Of a DNA stretch of 64,000 bases, positions 7,198 to 15,041 are shown piece after piece. How positions within the stretch are numbered: position 1 is the first letter of the stretch; each line of letters starts with the position of its first letter. The DNA is taken from assembly GCA_016703605.1 (NCBI GenBank), contig JADJBU010000022.1:744001-808000 (forward strand), written 5' to 3'. A program made the position numbers and the translations under genes. This stretch comes from Candidatus Villigracilis adiacens. GTDB lineage: Bacteria > Chloroflexota > Anaerolineae > Anaerolineales > Villigracilaceae. The notes beneath the pieces are model-generated. The model searched no databases. It was not told the DNA's origin and worked only from the letters and a program-made list of their open reading frames with translations.

Positions 7198-9246
7198 GTG
7201 AAAGAAAAAATCCGCGCCCTCCTTCAAAAACCTTTTGCAATTCCAGCCGCAATTCTTCTGCTCATCCTGCTCGCCTACGGCATCCTCGCGCCGCGCATGG
7301 GCTTCTACTGGGACGACCTGCCCTTCGCGTGGTTCCTGCGCTTCTTCGGTCCCGCCGAATTCATCCCCGCCTTCAAACCCTTCCGCCCGTTATTGGGATA
7401 TGTCTTCCTCGTGACGACCGCCATCTTCGGGGGGAATCCAATCACCTGGCAGATTCTTGGTCTCATGGCGCGGTTCATTCTCTCGCTCCAGGTCTGGTCC
7501 CTGCTTCGAAGAGTTTTCCCTACCCGTGAGCGCTCCGCCCTGTGGGTTGCCCTGCTCTTTACCGTCTATCCTGCTTTCGGTCAACAATGGGTCGCCCTCA
7601 CCCACGTCAATCAGGAACTCATTCCCCTTATCTTTCTTCTTTCCTCTTTCATCGTCACCATAAATCTTCTTCGCAAGCAAAACAACTCCACATCCCCGCA
7701 GAATCCGGCAAATCGGAGATTTGCCCTACACCTCGCCCTCGCCATTCTCCTGCAAATCCTCGGTCTCTTCTCCACAGAATACTTCTTCGGTCTCGAAATC
7801 CTGCGCTTCTTCTTTATCCTCGCTATCCTTTCCGAAACCCTTACCGACAAGAAAGAACTTCTCAAAAAATCCATAACAACATGGCTGCCCTATCTCGTCA
7901 TCTGGGTCATCAACGCCGCATGGACATATTCCTACCACCGCTCGCAAGCCTATAATTCCTATCAAATCAGCATCGCTTCCTTGCTTTCCCCCCTCGCCCT
8001 CCTCAACGAATTCATCAACACTCTGTCCCTCTCGGGCTTCACCTCGTGGCTGAATACCTTCAACATCTTCGCCGTAATAGACGCCTCAGTCACCCAAATT
8101 ATTGCGTTTTGCGTTTTGCTCCTTGCGTTTGCAATTACACTTGCAATAACAAGTAACAAGAAACAAGAAACGAGTGACGAGCAACCCGTAACTCGTAACC
8201 CGTATCTCGTAACTCCTCACTGGTTCATCCTCATCGGCATCCTCGCCATCTTCGCGGGCAGACTCCCCTCCTGGGCGGCAGGACTCCCCCTAAAAATCGA
8301 GTTCGACTACGACCGCTTCTTCATCTCCATCATGCTGGGAGCCAGTCTCTTCATCGTCGGTCTCGCAGATTTGATTCTGCGTGAAGGACGCGCCAAACTT
8401 GTTATTCTCAGCCTCATCATCGGAATGTCCGCGGCATATCAATTCACGGTGGCGAATACCTATCGCCGCGATTGGGCAAATACACAAAATCTTTTCTGGC
8501 AAATGGCATGGCGGATGCCCGCCTTGAAAGAAGGGACAGCCGTATTGGCATACGAATTGCCATTGAATTATCTTTCGGACTATCAGTTAATGTCCGCGCT
8601 AAATTGGATGTATGCGCCAGACTTTTCAGGTCGTGAACTTCCTTACGCTTTGCAGTATCTCAAAACCAGATTCGAAGCCTCAGAAATCAAGACAAATTAT
8701 CCAATCGAAATTACTTATCGCACCACCACCTTCAGCGGCAACACATCGAACAGCGTGGTCATCTACAAAGAAGCCGACGGCTGCCTGCGCGTGCTAGACT
8801 CCGTTTACAACAACGCGGAGACGGTCCCCGGCGCGAGTTTTTATTTGACCGAAGCCATCTCACTCTCCAACCCCGATTTGATTCTCGTCAACGCGAAACC
8901 GGAATTGGATGAAACGATTTTCGGAAGCGAACCTTCGCGCGGCTGGTGTTACGCCTACGCCCGGGCTGAAATCGCAAGACAAAATGGGGATTGGGAAAAA
9001 GTTGCCGACTTGTACAAAGAAACCCAAAAGGCGAATTTGAGTCCAGCCCTGCCCGTGGAATACCTGCCCTTCATCGAAGCCTTCGCGCGAACCGGCAACA
9101 TGGACATGGCGCTCCAATTGACCGAGCGGACGATCAAAGGTCAACCACCGTTGTGTCCGGCACTGATCACATTATGGAACAGAGTTTCAAGTGAGACAGA
9201 TATTTCACAAGCAGAAAGTCTCTTGCAAAAAGAATGCATCCCATAA
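7198..9246 (+). CDS. GT-C-like integral membrane protein with TPR-like tail
   Basis: The 682-residue protein starts at GTG. It has about 10-11 membrane segments in the first ~430 residues. An early extracytoplasmic loop contains GFYWDDLP (Asp39-Asp40), resembling the catalytic acidic loop of GT-C glycosyltransferases that use lipid-linked sugars. The C-terminal ~250 residues are soluble; the last 80 (AEIARQNGDWEKVADLYKE, then a second helix pair) look like a TPR repeat. Substrate unknown. A short hydrophilic loop around 8145-8215 is encoded by repetitive DNA of intergenic type. The gene ends at a bidirectional hairpin. Confidence 0.7.
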   Translation: MKEKIRALLQKPFAIPAAILLLILLAYGILAPRMGFYWDDLPFAWFLRFFGPAEFIPAFKPFRPLLGYVFLVTTAIFGGNPITWQILGLMARFILSLQVWSLLRRVFPTRERSALWVALLFTVYPAFGQQWVALTHVNQELIPLIFLLSSFIVTINLLRKQNNSTSPQNPANRRFALHLALAILLQILGLFSTEYFFGLEILRFFFILAILSETLTDKKELLKKSITTWLPYLVIWVINAAWTYSYHRSQAYNSYQISIASLLSPLALLNEFINTLSLSGFTSWLNTFNIFAVIDASVTQIIAFCVLLLAFAITLAITSNKKQETSDEQPVTRNPYLVTPHWFILIGILAIFAGRLPSWAAGLPLKIEFDYDRFFISIMLGASLFIVGLADLILREGRAKLVILSLIIGMSAAYQFTVANTYRRDWANTQNLFWQMAWRMPALKEGTAVLAYELPLNYLSDYQLMSALNWMYAPDFSGRELPYALQYLKTRFEASEIKTNYPIEITYRTTTFSGNTSNSVVIYKEADGCLRVLDSVYNNAETVPGASFYLTEAISLSNPDLILVNAKPELDETIFGSEPSRGWCYAYARAEIARQNGDWEKVADLYKETQKANLSPALPVEYLPFIEAFARTGNMDMALQLTERTIKGQPPLCPALITLWNRVSSETDISQAESLLQKECIP

Positions 9247-9250
9247 AACA

Positions 9251-9283
9251 AAGTGACAGTCACCTGCGAGGTGACTGTCACTT
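9251..9283. terminator. Bidirectional hairpin terminator
   Basis: A perfect 14-bp stem AAGTGACAGTCACC / GGTGACTGTCACTT with loop TGCGA sits in the 37-base gap between two convergent genes. The flanking A and T tracts give a terminator-like shape on both strands. The identical stem recurs at 23359-23390 between another convergent pair. Confidence 0.75.
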
Positions 9284-9916
9284 TTATAGCCCATGTTGTA
9301 TCGCTATCACTGCCGCTTGCGTTCTATCGGATACCCCCAGTTTTTCCAAAATTGCACTGACGTGATTTCGCACTGTCCCTTCGGAGAGGTGAAGCGTCCC
9401 GGCGATCTCGGGGTTGGTCATACCCTTGGCGAGCAGGCGCAAAACGTCCAATTCGCGTTCGGTGAGTTTGTCGGTCAGAATCGAGGCGGGCTGGGTCTGG
9501 TTGCTGGCAACTTGATTCAATAACTTCCCCGCCACAGCCGGGTCAACGAAGGATTTTCCGTCCACGGTGCCGCGGATGGCTTCGATGATCTTCTGGCGCG
9601 GCGTGTCTTTCAATAAATAACCCGAAGCCCCGGCGCGGATCGCGTCGAAGACCCATTCATCGTCATCGTAGGTGGTCAGAACGAGGATTTTGATATTGGG
9701 GTATTTCTTGCGGATCTCGCGCGTCGCTTCGATGCCGTTCATGCCCGGCATTTTCAGATCCATCAACACCAGGTCGGGGGATTTTTTCGAGGCGAGTTCA
9801 ACCGCCTCGAACCCGTCCTGGGCTGTGCCAATGACCTCGAAATCTTTCTCCAACTGGAGAAGCATTTCCATGCCATCGCGGATGACTGCCTGATCGTCGC
9901 AAAGTAATATTTTCAT
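9284..9916 (-). CDS. NarL/FixJ-family response regulator
   Basis: The 210-residue protein has a receiver domain (1-120) with acidic pair Asp7-Asp8, phospho-acceptor Asp53 in LVLMDLKMPGMNG, and the Thr and Lys of the switch region (LTTYDDDE, GYLLKDTP). A LuxR-type HTH follows (about 147-208, LTERELDVLRLLAKGMTNPE), in which TVRNHVSAILEKLGV is the recognition helix region. It is read downstream of the sensor kinase, 83 bases apart. A DNA-binding transcription regulator; palindromic sites upstream of the kinase, of GtrA and of the lipoprotein cluster are candidate targets. Confidence 0.93.
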   Translation of the reverse strand: MKILLCDDQAVIRDGMEMLLQLEKDFEVIGTAQDGFEAVELASKKSPDLVLMDLKMPGMNGIEATREIRKKYPNIKILVLTTYDDDEWVFDAIRAGASGYLLKDTPRQKIIEAIRGTVDGKSFVDPAVAGKLLNQVASNQTQPASILTDKLTERELDVLRLLAKGMTNPEIAGTLHLSEGTVRNHVSAILEKLGVSDRTQAAVIAIQHGL

Positions 9917-9935
9917 CAGAATAATTGCTCCAGCC

Positions 9936-9981
9936 GCCGTCCCCGGCGGCGCGTTTTTAAACCTCCAATGCCGGGGACGGC
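9936..9981. repeat. Inverted repeat between kinase and regulator genes
   Basis: GCCGTCCCCGGC (9936-9947) and GCCGGGGACGGC (9970-9981) are exact inverted repeats with a 22-base loop. They could form a 12-bp GC-rich stem in the transcript between the sensor kinase and regulator genes, for example reducing read-through or stabilising a mRNA end. Confidence 0.55.
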
Positions 9982-9999
9982 ATTGGGAGCGCTTTCAAA

Positions 10000-11313
10000 C
10001 TATATCGTCAACACAACCCGTGTGCCTTTGCCTTTGTTGCTTTCCACCTTCAATGCGCCGCCTGCGAGTTCGGCGCGTTCGCGCATTCCGACCAGCCCGA
10101 AGTGACCGCTGGCTTCGCGCGATTTCATGTCGAAGCCGACGCCGTCATCTTCGACGATGAGCGTCGTCCGCCCGTTGTGAGAGAGCTGGATGCCGAACTT
10201 TTTGGCGCGCGAATGTTTGGTGAGATTCTCGATTGCCTCCTGCGTGACGCGCAGGATGGTTTGCTCCACGTCCGGGCTAAGGGAAGGCATGGGGTCTTGC
10301 AGACTCAGTTCGAGGTCCAGGTTGAAGCGGGAGGCGGCGGATTCCGCCGTCTTTTTTACGGCGAGTCTCAATCCCAGGTCAACCAAATCAGATGAACGCA
10401 GGGCTTTCAGGGCGCGGCGGGTGTCGTCAATCCCTTTGCGGGTGGCGTCAAGGGATTTGTCAATGAGGGCGCGGGTTTCTTTTGAATCAATATCGAAGTA
10501 GGCTTTGGCGGTTTCGAGCGAGACGGAGATGGCAGTGAGCGAGTGGGCGAGCGTGTCGTGCAGTTCGCGCGCAAGGCGGTTGCGTTCGCGGCTGACGGTG
10601 AGCTGCTCGAGGGTGGATGCGTAGTGGGTCAGGTTGGCGTTCGCCTTTTGCAGGGATTCGCGCTGTTCGCGCAGGCGCGAGACGAGGGCGCTGATGAAAT
10701 AGCCGACGGCGACGAAGCTGATGGTGCGGATGATGGCGATGAAAAGAAAAACAGAGATGTTGCGGCTCTCGAAGGGGTTGAGAGTGATCAAGCCGAGTTC
10801 GAGCGTGGTGATGGCAAGGCTGAAAAATATGACGTGAACGAACTGGTATTTCCATGCGGCAAGCGCCAGCGCGACAAACAGGATCGGCAATTGCCGCAGC
10901 GCCATGCCTTCGGCGTTCGCCAGCGGACCGGGCGGGAAGCGCGGGACGATCAATGCGCTGATCAGGATCGGCGCGGCGGAGATGACGACCAGCATGAGCG
11001 GGTAAAAAATTTCGCCGAGTTGTTCCTGAAGCCAGTTCCAATAGACGACCATCAGGAACAGCAAAGCCGTGATGCCGTTGAAGGAATAGAACAGGAAAAC
11101 GGGGGTGAGATTAATGCGGATCGGCTGGATGGGATTGGGGATGCCAGGCTGCAAGGGCTGGGGCTGGACTCGCGTGGTTTCGCCGAGCAGTTGCTGAATC
11201 TGCGGCGTGTACAGGGCAAAATCCATCAACGCCATGCCAAGCAGAAAGCCAAGCCAGATCCAGGCGGCGGTGCGGAGAATGCGGGTGGAGTCTTCGTTTG
11301 CGCGCATGTTCAC
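10000..11313 (-). CDS. NarL-type sensor histidine kinase, membrane-bound
   Basis: The 437-residue protein has about six membrane segments in residues 14-212, with little room for an extracellular sensor domain, so sensing is probably within or close to the membrane. A coiled linker leads to the HisKA_3 dimerisation domain, with phospho-His252 in RNRLARELHDTLAHSL. The ATPase domain has ILRVTQEAIENLTKHS (N box), VEDDGVGFD (G1) and HFGLVGMRERAELAGG (G2). It may start at GTG 11313 or, more likely, the ATG two codons later. It is cognate to the adjacent NarL-type regulator. A -10-like GATAAG lies at 11316-11321, 32 bases from the first site of the upstream operator array. Confidence 0.92.
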   Translation of the reverse strand: MNMRANEDSTRILRTAAWIWLGFLLGMALMDFALYTPQIQQLLGETTRVQPQPLQPGIPNPIQPIRINLTPVFLFYSFNGITALLFLMVVYWNWLQEQLGEIFYPLMLVVISAAPILISALIVPRFPPGPLANAEGMALRQLPILFVALALAAWKYQFVHVIFFSLAITTLELGLITLNPFESRNISVFLFIAIIRTISFVAVGYFISALVSRLREQRESLQKANANLTHYASTLEQLTVSRERNRLARELHDTLAHSLTAISVSLETAKAYFDIDSKETRALIDKSLDATRKGIDDTRRALKALRSSDLVDLGLRLAVKKTAESAASRFNLDLELSLQDPMPSLSPDVEQTILRVTQEAIENLTKHSRAKKFGIQLSHNGRTTLIVEDDGVGFDMKSREASGHFGLVGMRERAELAGGALKVESNKGKGTRVVLTI

Positions 11314-11343
11314 ATCTTATCACGAAGGGTTTTTGAGGAGGGC

Positions 11344-11421
11344 GTGACCGGCGTCATGACCTGCCCATGCGCCCCATGACGGCTGTCATGGGCGGGCTGG
11401 AGAAGTCGTGACGGGCGGCAC
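11344..11421. promoter_or_regulatory. Three palindromic operators phased at 32 bp
   Basis: GTGACCGGCGTCAT (11344-11357), ATGACGGCTGTCAT (11376-11389) and GTGACGGGCGGCAC (11408-11421) share the pattern RTGAC-N4-RKCAY. Their centres are exactly 32 bp apart, about three helical turns. A -10-like hexamer lies about 32-33 bp outward on each side: GATAAG on the minus strand toward the kinase, and TAGACT (11445-11450) on the plus strand toward GtrA. The outer sites would thus sit at about -42 of each promoter, the usual place for an activator touching RNA polymerase. The most likely binder is the NarL-type regulator nearby. Confidence 0.6.
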
Positions 11422-11556
11422 TCGGCGGTTTTGGGAGGGGTGGGTAGACTGGGAGTGTAAGAACGTGATGCGTAATACGCAAAACGCAAGGCGCAAGATG
11501 AAAAAGAATTTCGCGTCATTCGCCTCATTCGAGAAATTCGCGTTGAAAGGAACTTT

Positions 11557-11988
11557 ATGACAACACTATCCATCATCCCGCAAAATAAAGAAGCGACCCG
11601 CTTCGCCCGGTTCCTGACCGTGGGCGCGGTTGGCACGGTTTTGGATTTCAGCATCCTGACCCTGCTCAAACTGGCGGGACTCCCCACCCTGTTTGCCAAC
11701 TCGATTTCGTTCACAGCCGGTCTGCTCAACAACTTCACCTGGAATCGTTTGTGGACGTTCGGCGACTCGGCCAAGGTAGATTGGCGCAGGCAACTCGCGC
11801 AGTTCACGCTGGTCAGCCTGGTTGGGCTGGCGCTCAACAACCTGATCGTGCTTTCGCTCGAAGGCCTGTTCGGCGCAATGCTCGGCTCGTCGCAATGGGC
11901 GTACCTGCCCGCCAAGGTCATCGCCACCGGCATGGTGGTGTTCTGGAATTATTTTGCAAACCGGATGTGGACGTTTAAAAACAATTAA
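11557..11988 (+). CDS. GtrA-like membrane protein
   Basis: The 143-residue protein has four membrane helices in the GtrA pattern: FLTVGAVGTVLDFSILTLL, a second in LFANSISFTAGLLNNFTWNRLWTF (the conserved N-x-x-W/R motif), a third in LVSLVGLALNNLIVL, and a last ending in YFANRMWTF. GtrA proteins help move polyprenyl-phosphate-linked sugars across the membrane. It is followed by a GT39 gene 85 bases downstream on the same strand, a natural partner that would use the flipped lipid-linked sugar. Preceded by a plausible GGA ribosome site and, further up, by the phased operators. Confidence 0.88.
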   Translation: MTTLSIIPQNKEATRFARFLTVGAVGTVLDFSILTLLKLAGLPTLFANSISFTAGLLNNFTWNRLWTFGDSAKVDWRRQLAQFTLVSLVGLALNNLIVLSLEGLFGAMLGSSQWAYLPAKVIATGMVVFWNYFANRMWTFKNN

Positions 11989-12073
11989 CCGCGAACCACG
12001 CGAAGGACGCAATGGAATTACAAGTTTTTCTTGGCGAACTTCGCGGGCTTGGCGGTCCAAAAAGGAGTTAATT

Positions 12074-12811
12074 ATGTCAACAATCACTCTTCCCTCACAA
12101 CTTCACCCCTCAACCCTCGCCAAACGGATTCTACCCGGCGTGACCATTGGCGCGCTCATCGTCGCCATCATCATGATCGCATCGTTTGCCCTGCACATCT
12201 ACAACATCGAATCCATCGGCTATGCCAACGAGTATTACACCGCCGCGGTCGAAGCCATGCTCAAATCGTGGAGCAACTTCTTCTTCGTCGCCGCGGAGCC
12301 GGGCGGCTCGGTCACTGTGGATAAACCGCCGCTGGGTCTGTGGATTCAAGCCGTCTTCGCCTACTTCCTCGGCGTAAGCGGATTCAGCGTGACCCTGCCC
12401 AACATTCTCGCGGGCGTATTCGGCATCGGCTTGCTTTATCACATGGTCAAAAAATACATGGGCGAACTGGCAGGCATCACTGCCGCGTTCGTCATGGCGA
12501 TCACCCCGGTCTTCATCGCCACCAACCGCAACAACACCATGGACGGGATGCTGGTCTTCACATTACTTCTCGCGGCATGGGCGTTCATCAAAGCCACCGA
12601 GTCCGGCAAAGCCCGCTGTCTTCTTGCTCGGCGCGTTCATCGTCGGGCTGGGCTTCAACATCAAAATGCTGCAAGCCTTTTTGCCCCTGCCCGCATTCTA
12701 CGCACTGTATTTCTTCGGCTCGAAGGAAGGCTGGTTCAAAAAGATTCTCAACCTCGGCATCGCCACCGTTTTGTTGACTGCCGTTTCACTCTCCTGGGCA
12801 GTCGCAGTTGA
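12074..12811 (+). CDS. GT39-family glycosyltransferase, N-terminal part (frameshifted)
   Basis: The start is supported by AAAGGAG seven bases upstream. The true product runs to about residue 180: a first membrane helix, then the extracytoplasmic loop GYANEYYTAAVEAMLKSW ... VTVDKPPLG, the catalytic region of GT39 (ArnT/PMT-like) enzymes, then further helices up to TLLLAAWAFIKATESGK. After this the frame translates into Arg/His-rich nonsense. A one-base change around 12607-12614 (GGCAAAGCC) joins it to the frame at 12624. GT39 enzymes transfer sugars from polyprenyl phosphate to extracytoplasmic acceptors. Confidence 0.8.
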   Translation: MSTITLPSQLHPSTLAKRILPGVTIGALIVAIIMIASFALHIYNIESIGYANEYYTAAVEAMLKSWSNFFFVAAEPGGSVTVDKPPLGLWIQAVFAYFLGVSGFSVTLPNILAGVFGIGLLYHMVKKYMGELAGITAAFVMAITPVFIATNRNNTMDGMLVFTLLLAAWAFIKATESGKARCLLARRVHRRAGLQHQNAASLFAPARILRTVFLRLEGRLVQKDSQPRHRHRFVDCRFTLLGSRS

Positions 12812-14228
12812 TTTGGTCCCCGCCGAGAATCGTCCCTACATCGGGTCGAGCGGCGACAATACTGTGATGGGATTGATCTTCGGGCACAACGGAGTCTCAC
12901 GACTCGAAGGCGGCGGGGGCGGAGGAAACGCGCCTCAACCTGGAACGGATGCTGGTCAGCCTTCCAATCCTGGGACTCAGCCTCAGCAGAATCCCGGTCA
13001 AGGACAGCCCGGGCAGCAGGGTCAATTCCAGGGACCGCCTCCCGCCGCGCTCGAAGCGTGTTCGGGGCAGAGTCAGGGCGCATCCTGCTCGTTCACCACG
13101 CAGAACGGAAACACCATCGAAGGCGCGTGCATCACGCCGACGAACACCTCCGAGTTGGCTTGCGCCCCGCAAGGCATGATTCCCGGTCAAGCCCCCAACG
13201 GACAGCCGAACGCCGGACCGAATGGCGGCACGCCGTTCAGCAATGAGACTGGCTCGCCCGGCGTCTTCCGCTTCTTCCTCTCGCCGCTTTCCAAGCAGAT
13301 GTCGTGGCTGCTGCCCTTCGCGCTCATCAGCGTTCTGCTGGCGCTCTTTGGTTCAAAAATAAAACTGCCCGTCGAGTCCGGCATTCACAAGGGACTCATC
13401 CTCTGGGGCGGCTGGCTGTTGACGTGCGTGGTCTTCTTCAGCATGGTCTCCGGCATCTTCCACGCCTACTACGCCATCATGCTTGCCCCGGCGCTGGGAG
13501 CGATGGTCGGCGTCGGCTTCGGTCAACTTTACAAATGGGGCAAAGTCAATACCTGGGTCGTGGTCGGGTTGATCCTCGCGGTTCTGGTCACGCTCGGCTT
13601 CCAGATCTTCGCCACCACGCAATACAACGAATTCTCGCCGTGGATGCTTGGGACTGGACTCCTGCTTGGGCTGGGAATCATGCTCATGTCCATGTCGAGG
13701 CGGGCGGCGTATGCCGTCATCCTCAGCGCGGCATTGGTCGTCCCATCGTATTGGAGCGTCATGACCGTGACATCCGGCTCGAACAACAACCTGCCGACTG
13801 CGTACGACGGAGGCAGCGACGGGCAGGGAAATTTCCGCGCCAGCCCGCCGCAAAACAACGGCGGCGAACGACCGGTCAATACCGAGTTGCTCGATTATCT
13901 GCAAGCCAACACGCAGGATGTGGAATATCTGATGGCGGTTCCGTCGTCTCAACAGGGCGCGCAATATGTCATCGAAACCGGACGCCCCGTCCTCTACATG
14001 GGCGGCTTCGGCGGACAGGATCAGGTGGTGACGGTGGAAGACCTGAAAGAAATGATCACCAACGGCGAATTACGCTACATCCTCTACGGCGGCGACCGCG
14101 GCAATAACCAGGAGATTGCCAACTGGCTGGCTTCGTCTTGCTCCACGGTGGAAGGCTTCAACCTCACCCAAAACGGACCACAGGGTCAGCAGGGCGGGCA
14201 GCAGATGAAATTGTACGAATGCAGGTAA
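12624..14228 (+). CDS. GT39-family glycosyltransferase, C-terminal part
   Basis: The sequence continues with LLGAFIVGLGFNIKMLQAF, helices and loops typical of this family. An unusual extracytoplasmic insert of about 120 residues follows: very rich in Gly, Gln, Pro and Asn (about 95-145), then a segment with four Cys (ACSGQSQGASCSF, GACITP, LACAPQG) likely to be disulfide-bonded. About five more helices and a soluble C-terminal domain (YLMAVPSSQQGAQYVIETGR) follow. The joined protein would have about 715 residues. The Met used here is internal; the real start is at 12074. Confidence 0.82.
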   Translation: MLGAFIVGLGFNIKMLQAFLPLPAFYALYFFGSKEGWFKKILNLGIATVLLTAVSLSWAVAVDLVPAENRPYIGSSGDNTVMGLIFGHNGVSRLEGGGGGGNAPQPGTDAGQPSNPGTQPQQNPGQGQPGQQGQFQGPPPAALEACSGQSQGASCSFTTQNGNTIEGACITPTNTSELACAPQGMIPGQAPNGQPNAGPNGGTPFSNETGSPGVFRFFLSPLSKQMSWLLPFALISVLLALFGSKIKLPVESGIHKGLILWGGWLLTCVVFFSMVSGIFHAYYAIMLAPALGAMVGVGFGQLYKWGKVNTWVVVGLILAVLVTLGFQIFATTQYNEFSPWMLGTGLLLGLGIMLMSMSRRAAYAVILSAALVVPSYWSVMTVTSGSNNNLPTAYDGGSDGQGNFRASPPQNNGGERPVNTELLDYLQANTQDVEYLMAVPSSQQGAQYVIETGRPVLYMGGFGGQDQVVTVEDLKEMITNGELRYILYGGDRGNNQEIANWLASSCSTVEGFNLTQNGPQGQQGGQQMKLYECR

Positions 14229-14343
14229 CACGTAGGAGCGACCCGTCCATATCCTTTAGAACTTCGTTGCGCCAGGGGAGAGTCGCCCTACATACCGGGG
14301 CAACCGCGTGTGTTACGTGTTGCGTGTTATGTGGCGCCAGCCC

Positions 14344-14431
14344 AGTGCGTCGCACCAGACGGGTGGATTTGTCCTCTTAATGAGATTCGTTCACAGGTGA
14401 AAGAGTCTCATTGAGTCTGGTGCGACGCACT
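14344..14431. repeat. Long inverted-repeat element
   Basis: AGTGCGTCGCACCAGAC (14344-14360) and its exact complement (14415-14431) flank a 54-base interior that holds a second inverted pair, AATGAGA (14379-14385) and TCTCATT (14406-14412). The whole could form a long two-step hairpin and may terminate the GT39 transcript. The DNA just before it (14230-14290) contains another imperfect pair around GTAGGAGCGAC / GTCGCCCTAC. It resembles a dispersed palindromic element more than a simple terminator. Confidence 0.6.
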
Positions 14432-14467
14432 CCACGCTTCTCATTTTTACACCCCTTTTACAACTCG

Positions 14468-14540
14468 ATGACGGAAATCACGGGCGGGGGACGCAAGGCG
14501 TGATGGGCGGCACTCTCCTTTCCGGCTGGAAAACTATAAG
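14468..14540 (+). promoter_or_regulatory. Two phased operators and promoter of the lipoprotein cluster
   Basis: ATGACGGAAATCAC (14468-14481) and GTGATGGGCGGCAC (14500-14513) follow the same RTGAY-N4-RKCAY pattern as the sites at 11344-11421. They are again exactly 32 bp apart centre to centre. TATAAG (14535-14540) is a good -10 box, 31 bp downstream of the second centre. GGCGGCACTC follows the downstream site in both regions. This ties the lipoprotein cluster to the same regulator. Confidence 0.58.
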
Positions 14541-14561
14541 ATGGGGGAAAAGGAGAATCTC

Positions 14562-15041
14562 ATGAAACATATCCTCTCATTCCTCTCGATCCTCGCCGCC
14601 CTGTCACTGGCGGCGTGCGGAAACCGTCCCGGCACAATTGCCGCGGAGCCGACCACCGCGCCCCCGGTCAGCGCGGCGCAGACGGAAGCGCCCCAAGCCC
14701 AGTCCCCAGCCGTGGACAGGCAGTTCGACCTACACCGTCACCAACCCCGCCAGCGGAGCGTCGCTTTACGTCGGCGTGTTCTTCCCCGACTCGTGGGATG
14801 GACAATCGAACCTGCCCGCGCTCGTCCTCGTCCCCGGCGGGAGCGGCGACAGCGGAGGTTTCCTCAAACAGACGCCCGCCGGTTCGACGGTGGACGCGGT
14901 CAATCAGGCGGGTTATGTCGCCATCGTCTTCGACCCGGACGGGCGCGGACAAAGCGGCGGGACGGAAGATTACAACGGATTCATCCACCAGGACGGACTC
15001 GCCGAAGTGATCCGCTTCGCCTCGACCCTGCCCGGGGTTGA
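14562..15041 (+). CDS. Lipoprotein alpha/beta hydrolase, signal and linker part (frameshifted)
   Basis: The ATG at 14562 follows AAAGGAGAA and begins a lipoprotein signal MKHILSFLSILAALSLAACG (Cys19), then a Thr/Pro/Ala linker to about QAQSPAVD. Beyond that the frame reads Arg-rich nonsense. The enzyme body continues in the next frame (see 14638-15513). A one-base insertion in GTGGACAGGC near 14717 explains it: removing one A gives VDGSSTYTVTNP. First gene of the lipoprotein cluster, directly behind the operator pair. Confidence 0.72.
   Translation: MKHILSFLSILAALSLAACGNRPGTIAAEPTTAPPVSAAQTEAPQAQSPAVDRQFDLHRHQPRQRSVALRRRVLPRLVGWTIEPARARPRPRRERRQRRFPQTDARRFDGGRGQSGGLCRHRLRPGRARTKRRDGRLQRIHPPGRTRRSDPLRLDPARG

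Noticed and set aside
10543..11379. 278-residue plus-strand reading frame opposite the sensor kinase
   Set aside because: It is antisense to a kinase with all motifs and has the Asp/Glu/Gly-rich composition typical of shadow frames in GC-rich DNA.
11310..11933. 207-residue minus-strand frame over GtrA
   Set aside because: GtrA on the plus strand has family motifs; the antisense frame has none.
13304..14107. 267-residue frame in an alternate register of GT39
   Set aside because: Arg/His-rich nonsense typical of an out-of-register reading.
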